Source of the DNA: a virus
IMG/VR virus record: IMGVR_UViG_3300037042_003932
Span: 62,001-126,000 of that record
DNA length: 64,000 bases
Reading direction: 5' to 3' (one strand)
In this document: piece by piece, positions 61,986 to 64,000 of the stretch
Position numbering within the stretch: the stretch's first letter is position 1
Layout of the letters: each line of letters opens with the position of its first letter
Notes under the pieces: generated by a model
Database searches by the model: none
The model's input: only the letters and a program-made list of their open reading frames with translations
Told to the model about the DNA's origin: nothing
Made by a program: the position numbers and the translations under genes

Positions 61986-62344
61986 TCGTCGTCCTCCTCA
62001 TCTGTTTCGTCAGTGTCGTCCACATCGTCTTCAACGTCCGCGCCGTCTTCTCGCACGAGTTTACTCGCAGCTCGAGCCTTGGCTAGACGTTCTGCACACG
62101 CTTGTCGCTGCTCGTCTGTCATGTTCCTAGTCGCATTTGACTTCAAAACCAACCCTGCCTTCTTCGGTGAGTACAGCTCCCACTCCCGGTCCTCTGGGAG
62201 GGTGGAATAAGGCATCCAGAAGTATAGCGAACACTTGGGATTCCGGCAGTCCCTATTTCCGCTGTCGTCATAGTGCCCCATGCAGTCATGGCACTTAGCA
62301 AGTATCGCAGCCTTCATGCTCGGCTTCTTGATTGCCACCATCAC
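61982..62344 (-). CDS. zinc-finger-like protein with acidic tail
   Basis: A 120-residue protein: a Cys block in residues 18-38 (CHDCMGHYDDSGNRDC, then KCSLYFWMPY), a positively charged middle (LAKARAASKL) and a very acidic tail of Asp/Glu (about 100-120). The Cys arrangement looks like a zinc knuckle. It overlaps the next gene by ATGA. It has the same tail style as its neighbour. Confidence 0.58.
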   Translation of the reverse strand: MMVAIKKPSMKAAILAKCHDCMGHYDDSGNRDCRNPKCSLYFWMPYSTLPEDREWELYSPKKAGLVLKSNATRNMTDEQRQACAERLAKARAASKLVREDGADVEDDVDDTDETDEEDDE

Positions 62345-62850
62345 TTGACTCCTAGCTTAGCTCTGAACGTAGTGCAAGCGTCGACATCACTATGACAACG
62401 CCGCGTGAACTTCGACTCAATAGCATCAACAGACATACGCTCCCAAATCTCCCGGGAGGTCTCTTCAGCCTCATCCTCTACCTCTCGCATATACTCTTCA
62501 ACGAGGTCACGAGCAGCATCAAGGTTATCAGCCTTAACCGAAACCGTAAAGCGAGTGGAAGCCTTTGCTTCTAGGACACAGTCAAAATAGTATTTGGGTT
62601 CGAGCGTCACCGACAGCGAAAGGGGTAGATCATTATCATTAACAACGAAGTCTAGCGAGACCTTTTCACTTCGAACAAGGGTCTCAGTGTATGGAAGATT
62701 CGCGAATTCTTTCTGCGTCGCTGCAAGTAATACTTTCGTTGTTTCCCCCAGAATCTGATTGTTATCATAGTCATCAGGGGCTTCAACCCGAATATTAAAA
62801 CATCTTTGGCGTACCGGTGGCGTGTAGGTCACTTCGAGATACTTCAGCAT
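62341..62850 (-). CDS. unknown protein
   Basis: A 169-residue protein: strands in the first half (VRQRCFNIRVEAPDDYDNNQ, SVTLEPKYYFDCVLEAKAST) and an acidic helix (ARDLVEEYMREVEDEAEETS) in the second. Three Cys. No family recognised. Coupled to the zinc-finger gene. Confidence 0.52.
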   Translation of the reverse strand: MLKYLEVTYTPPVRQRCFNIRVEAPDDYDNNQILGETTKVLLAATQKEFANLPYTETLVRSEKVSLDFVVNDNDLPLSLSVTLEPKYYFDCVLEAKASTRFTVSVKADNLDAARDLVEEYMREVEDEAEETSREIWERMSVDAIESKFTRRCHSDVDACTTFRAKLGVK

Positions 62851-62863
62851 AACCGATTTCTCC

Positions 62864-63256
62864 TCAGTCTACGTTGATAGATCTGCGTATACTAGAGCGC
62901 CTCTCACAATCAGGAGATCCCGTCTCTGTGTTGTCGTCTGTATTTTCCCCTATGCACGTGTACTCCCACTCAAGACCCAGTTCCTCTTCGGCGTATGTCG
63001 TGAGTTCTCGTAACACGGTATCAAAACCATAAAGTTTTATGCCGTCATCTTCAAAGAATAAGAAGTCTTCATACGGGACCGATTTATCAACGACAACATT
63101 CGTAATCAAGTACGAGTACCAACCGGAATAGTAAGTAGAGACCTTGTCCTTGGTTTCCTCCTCCGCTTTGGTGTTCAACCATACCCAAAGCTTTGCTAGA
63201 GCGTCTGAATCCTCTTTCCCGTGTATGATAAGCACATAGCTACTCCGGTATCCCAT
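62864..63256 (-). CDS. unknown protein
   Basis: A 130-residue protein beginning MGYRSSYVLIIHGKEDSDA, with YYSGWYSYLITNVVV and VPYEDFLFFEDDGIK segments and an acidic/polar end. The pattern resembles small conserved phage proteins, but no function is known. A GGAGA site precedes the ATG, and the end of the previous gene overlaps by 17 nt. Confidence 0.55.
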   Translation of the reverse strand: MGYRSSYVLIIHGKEDSDALAKLWVWLNTKAEEETKDKVSTYYSGWYSYLITNVVVDKSVPYEDFLFFEDDGIKLYGFDTVLRELTTYAEEELGLEWEYTCIGENTDDNTETGSPDCERRSSIRRSINVD

Positions 63257-63440
63257 CTGCTATTTTCTCCACAAATTGTAAAGTAGCGCTTGGTAGATCC
63301 CCTTCGTACCGAGGGTCACCATCGTACTCATAGTCTCCGTTCTCTATCTTCTTCTTAACCTCCTCTTCGTCGTCAGTAGGTGCGTCAACAAGAACATTCA
63401 CTGCGTATACTTCGAACTTCTTCACGATAAACTTTGGCAT
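63240..63440 (-). CDS. small acidic protein
   Basis: A 66-residue protein, strongly acidic (DAPTDDEEEVKKKIENGDYE) with an N-terminal beta strand (KFIVKKFEVYAVNVLV). Directly after the candidate promoter at 63474-63482. Function unknown. Confidence 0.52.
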   Translation of the reverse strand: MPKFIVKKFEVYAVNVLVDAPTDDEEEVKKKIENGDYEYDGDPRYEGDLPSATLQFVEKIADGIPE

Positions 63441-63473
63441 GGCTTCTCCCTTCAGAAGTCAGTGTGTCCCCTA

Positions 63474-63482
63474 CGTATACCA
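63474..63482 (-). promoter_or_regulatory. candidate extended -10 promoter
   Basis: Minus-strand TATTGGTATACGTAGG contains TG-N-TATACG, sharing the TTGGTATA core with the sites at 49836 and 54873. It lies just after the stop of a 54-residue gene and 34 nt before the 63440 gene. Confidence 0.4.
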
Positions 63483-63487
63483 ATAAT

Positions 63488-63652
63488 TCAGAAGGGTTTT
63501 AGGTCTTTGAGGTCTTCGGGCGCAATCGAGTACCCACAGTCAACACAAGTGATACGTGGTGTATCACGCTTATACCTGATGAGCATACCGCAGACACATT
63601 TTGCTAAGACGTAAACGTCGTTAGCAACGACCAACACATTCACAAGTTGCAT
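63488..63652 (-). CDS. 54-residue zinc-ribbon protein
   Basis: An additional small gene. ATG at 63652 follows TAGGAGCTTCG (SD at 5-nt spacing). The 54-residue product has C19-V-C21 and C36-V-D-C39 with Gly after each pair (CVCG ... CVDCG), a typical zinc ribbon, and a helix-forming KDLKP end. Located between two small genes in the same direction, it is probably real. Nucleic-acid or protein binding is inferred. Confidence 0.66.
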   Translation of the reverse strand: MQLVNVLVVANDVYVLAKCVCGMLIRYKRDTPRITCVDCGYSIAPEDLKDLKPF

Positions 63653-63705
63653 CGAAGCTCCTAGGAGGAAAAGAGAAGCTAAGCTTTACGCTCGCCTCTC
63701 AAAGC

Positions 63706-63942
63706 TTACTCCTGAGTTGTCGCCAATTTACTCCGTAATTCAGAGTCACAAAGCTTTCGAGTTCTGTCAGACAACTCAGCGGTAGAAATATACAAGGTGA
63801 TCCCGCACCGCTTGGCGAGTACAGCGTCAATCTCGTTAAAGCCGTGATGAGCCGCGAGCATATTCACATACTTGAGATCAGATACAGGCAAGAATCCCTT
63901 AACAAGCACACACTCTGAATGAACCATAACTTCGTAACTCAT
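63706..63942 (-). CDS. unknown small protein
   Basis: A 78-residue protein; the ATG at 63942 follows GGAGG (9 nt) and overlaps the previous stop as ATGA, so the longer frame to 63972 is rejected. It is a mixed alpha/beta sequence with VMVHSECVLVKGFLPVSDLK and a basic C-terminal helix (SDRTRKLCDSELRSKL). Three Cys. No function known. Confidence 0.55.
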   Translation of the reverse strand: MSYEVMVHSECVLVKGFLPVSDLKYVNMLAAHHGFNEIDAVLAKRCGITLYISTAELSDRTRKLCDSELRSKLATTQE

Positions 63943-64000
63943 TGCTTGGTCCCTCCGGTGTATTCCAACCATTTGTTAATAATCTCTGGGATTTTCTCGG
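63939..64000 (-). CDS. C-terminal end of a gene starting beyond the window
   Basis: Nineteen residues (EKIPEIINKWLEYTGGTKQ) read in frame to a TGA at 63939-63941 that overlaps the next ATG. The gene continues to the right of the window. Nothing more can be said. Confidence 0.5.
   Translation of the reverse strand, partial: EKIPEIINKWLEYTGGTKQ

Noticed and set aside
7057-63735. TTACTCCGTAA-like string found several times (about 7067, 18768, 34874, 59524, 63725)
   Set aside because: Mostly inside genes where it reads as frequent codons; only one copy is intergenic. Without counting against a background I cannot claim a functional motif.

Overview
The window is a contiguous stretch of the genome of a large tailed bacteriophage with a contractile tail (myovirus type, probably jumbo-sized). 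Genes are packed with 1-8 nt overlaps and Shine-Dalgarno sites, there is no rRNA, tRNA or cellular operon, and most of the DNA encodes a tail. The tail assembly chaperones, tape measure, gp25-like and baseplate J-like proteins, and a lytic baseplate hub identify the particle. Several peptidoglycan-active enzymes (virion transglycosylase, virion amidase, secreted transglycosylase) and extended -10 promoters suggest a bacterial, possibly Gram-negative, host; the host cannot be named from sequence.

Layout. (1) 1-3510, plus strand: end of a RuvC-like resolvase, a class II (B12-dependent) ribonucleotide reductase, and one unknown gene. (2) 3507-49784, minus strand: one 46-kb tail block, read from right to left. 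It holds the tail assembly chaperone pair with a possible -1 frameshift, the tape measure, a baseplate-type protein, about 17 fibre/decoration genes (19.5-43.6 kb) rich in LamG-like, Ig-like, YadA-head and Kelch modules, then a hub with an inserted transglycosylase domain, a sigma-factor-like gene, an amidase, gp25-like, baseplate J-like and terminal fibre genes. One fibre-region protein (20140-24132) starts with a complete M14 zinc carboxypeptidase domain. (3) 49870-58551, plus strand: UDG-like Fe-S protein, DinG/XPD-type helicase, zinc-ribbon protein, small unknown genes, a secreted lytic transglycosylase, a 430-nt noncoding stretch with three tandem large stem structures, a dNMP kinase and a membrane protein. 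(4) 58608-64000, minus strand: zinc-ribbon protein, HExxH membrane protease-like protein, ThyX, a DHH phosphoesterase and many small acidic or zinc-binding unknown proteins.

Together: NrdJ, dNMP kinase and ThyX make dNTPs for replication; RuvC, helicase and the UDG-like protein handle DNA; the sigma-like protein may redirect transcription late; the tail block makes an unusually elaborate adsorption and wall-penetrating machine. The items I consider least explained by known biology are the three tandem structured elements at 55579-55988, the M14-Kelch tail protein, and the sigma factor embedded in the baseplate operon. All function calls come from reading motifs by eye; no database search was run.
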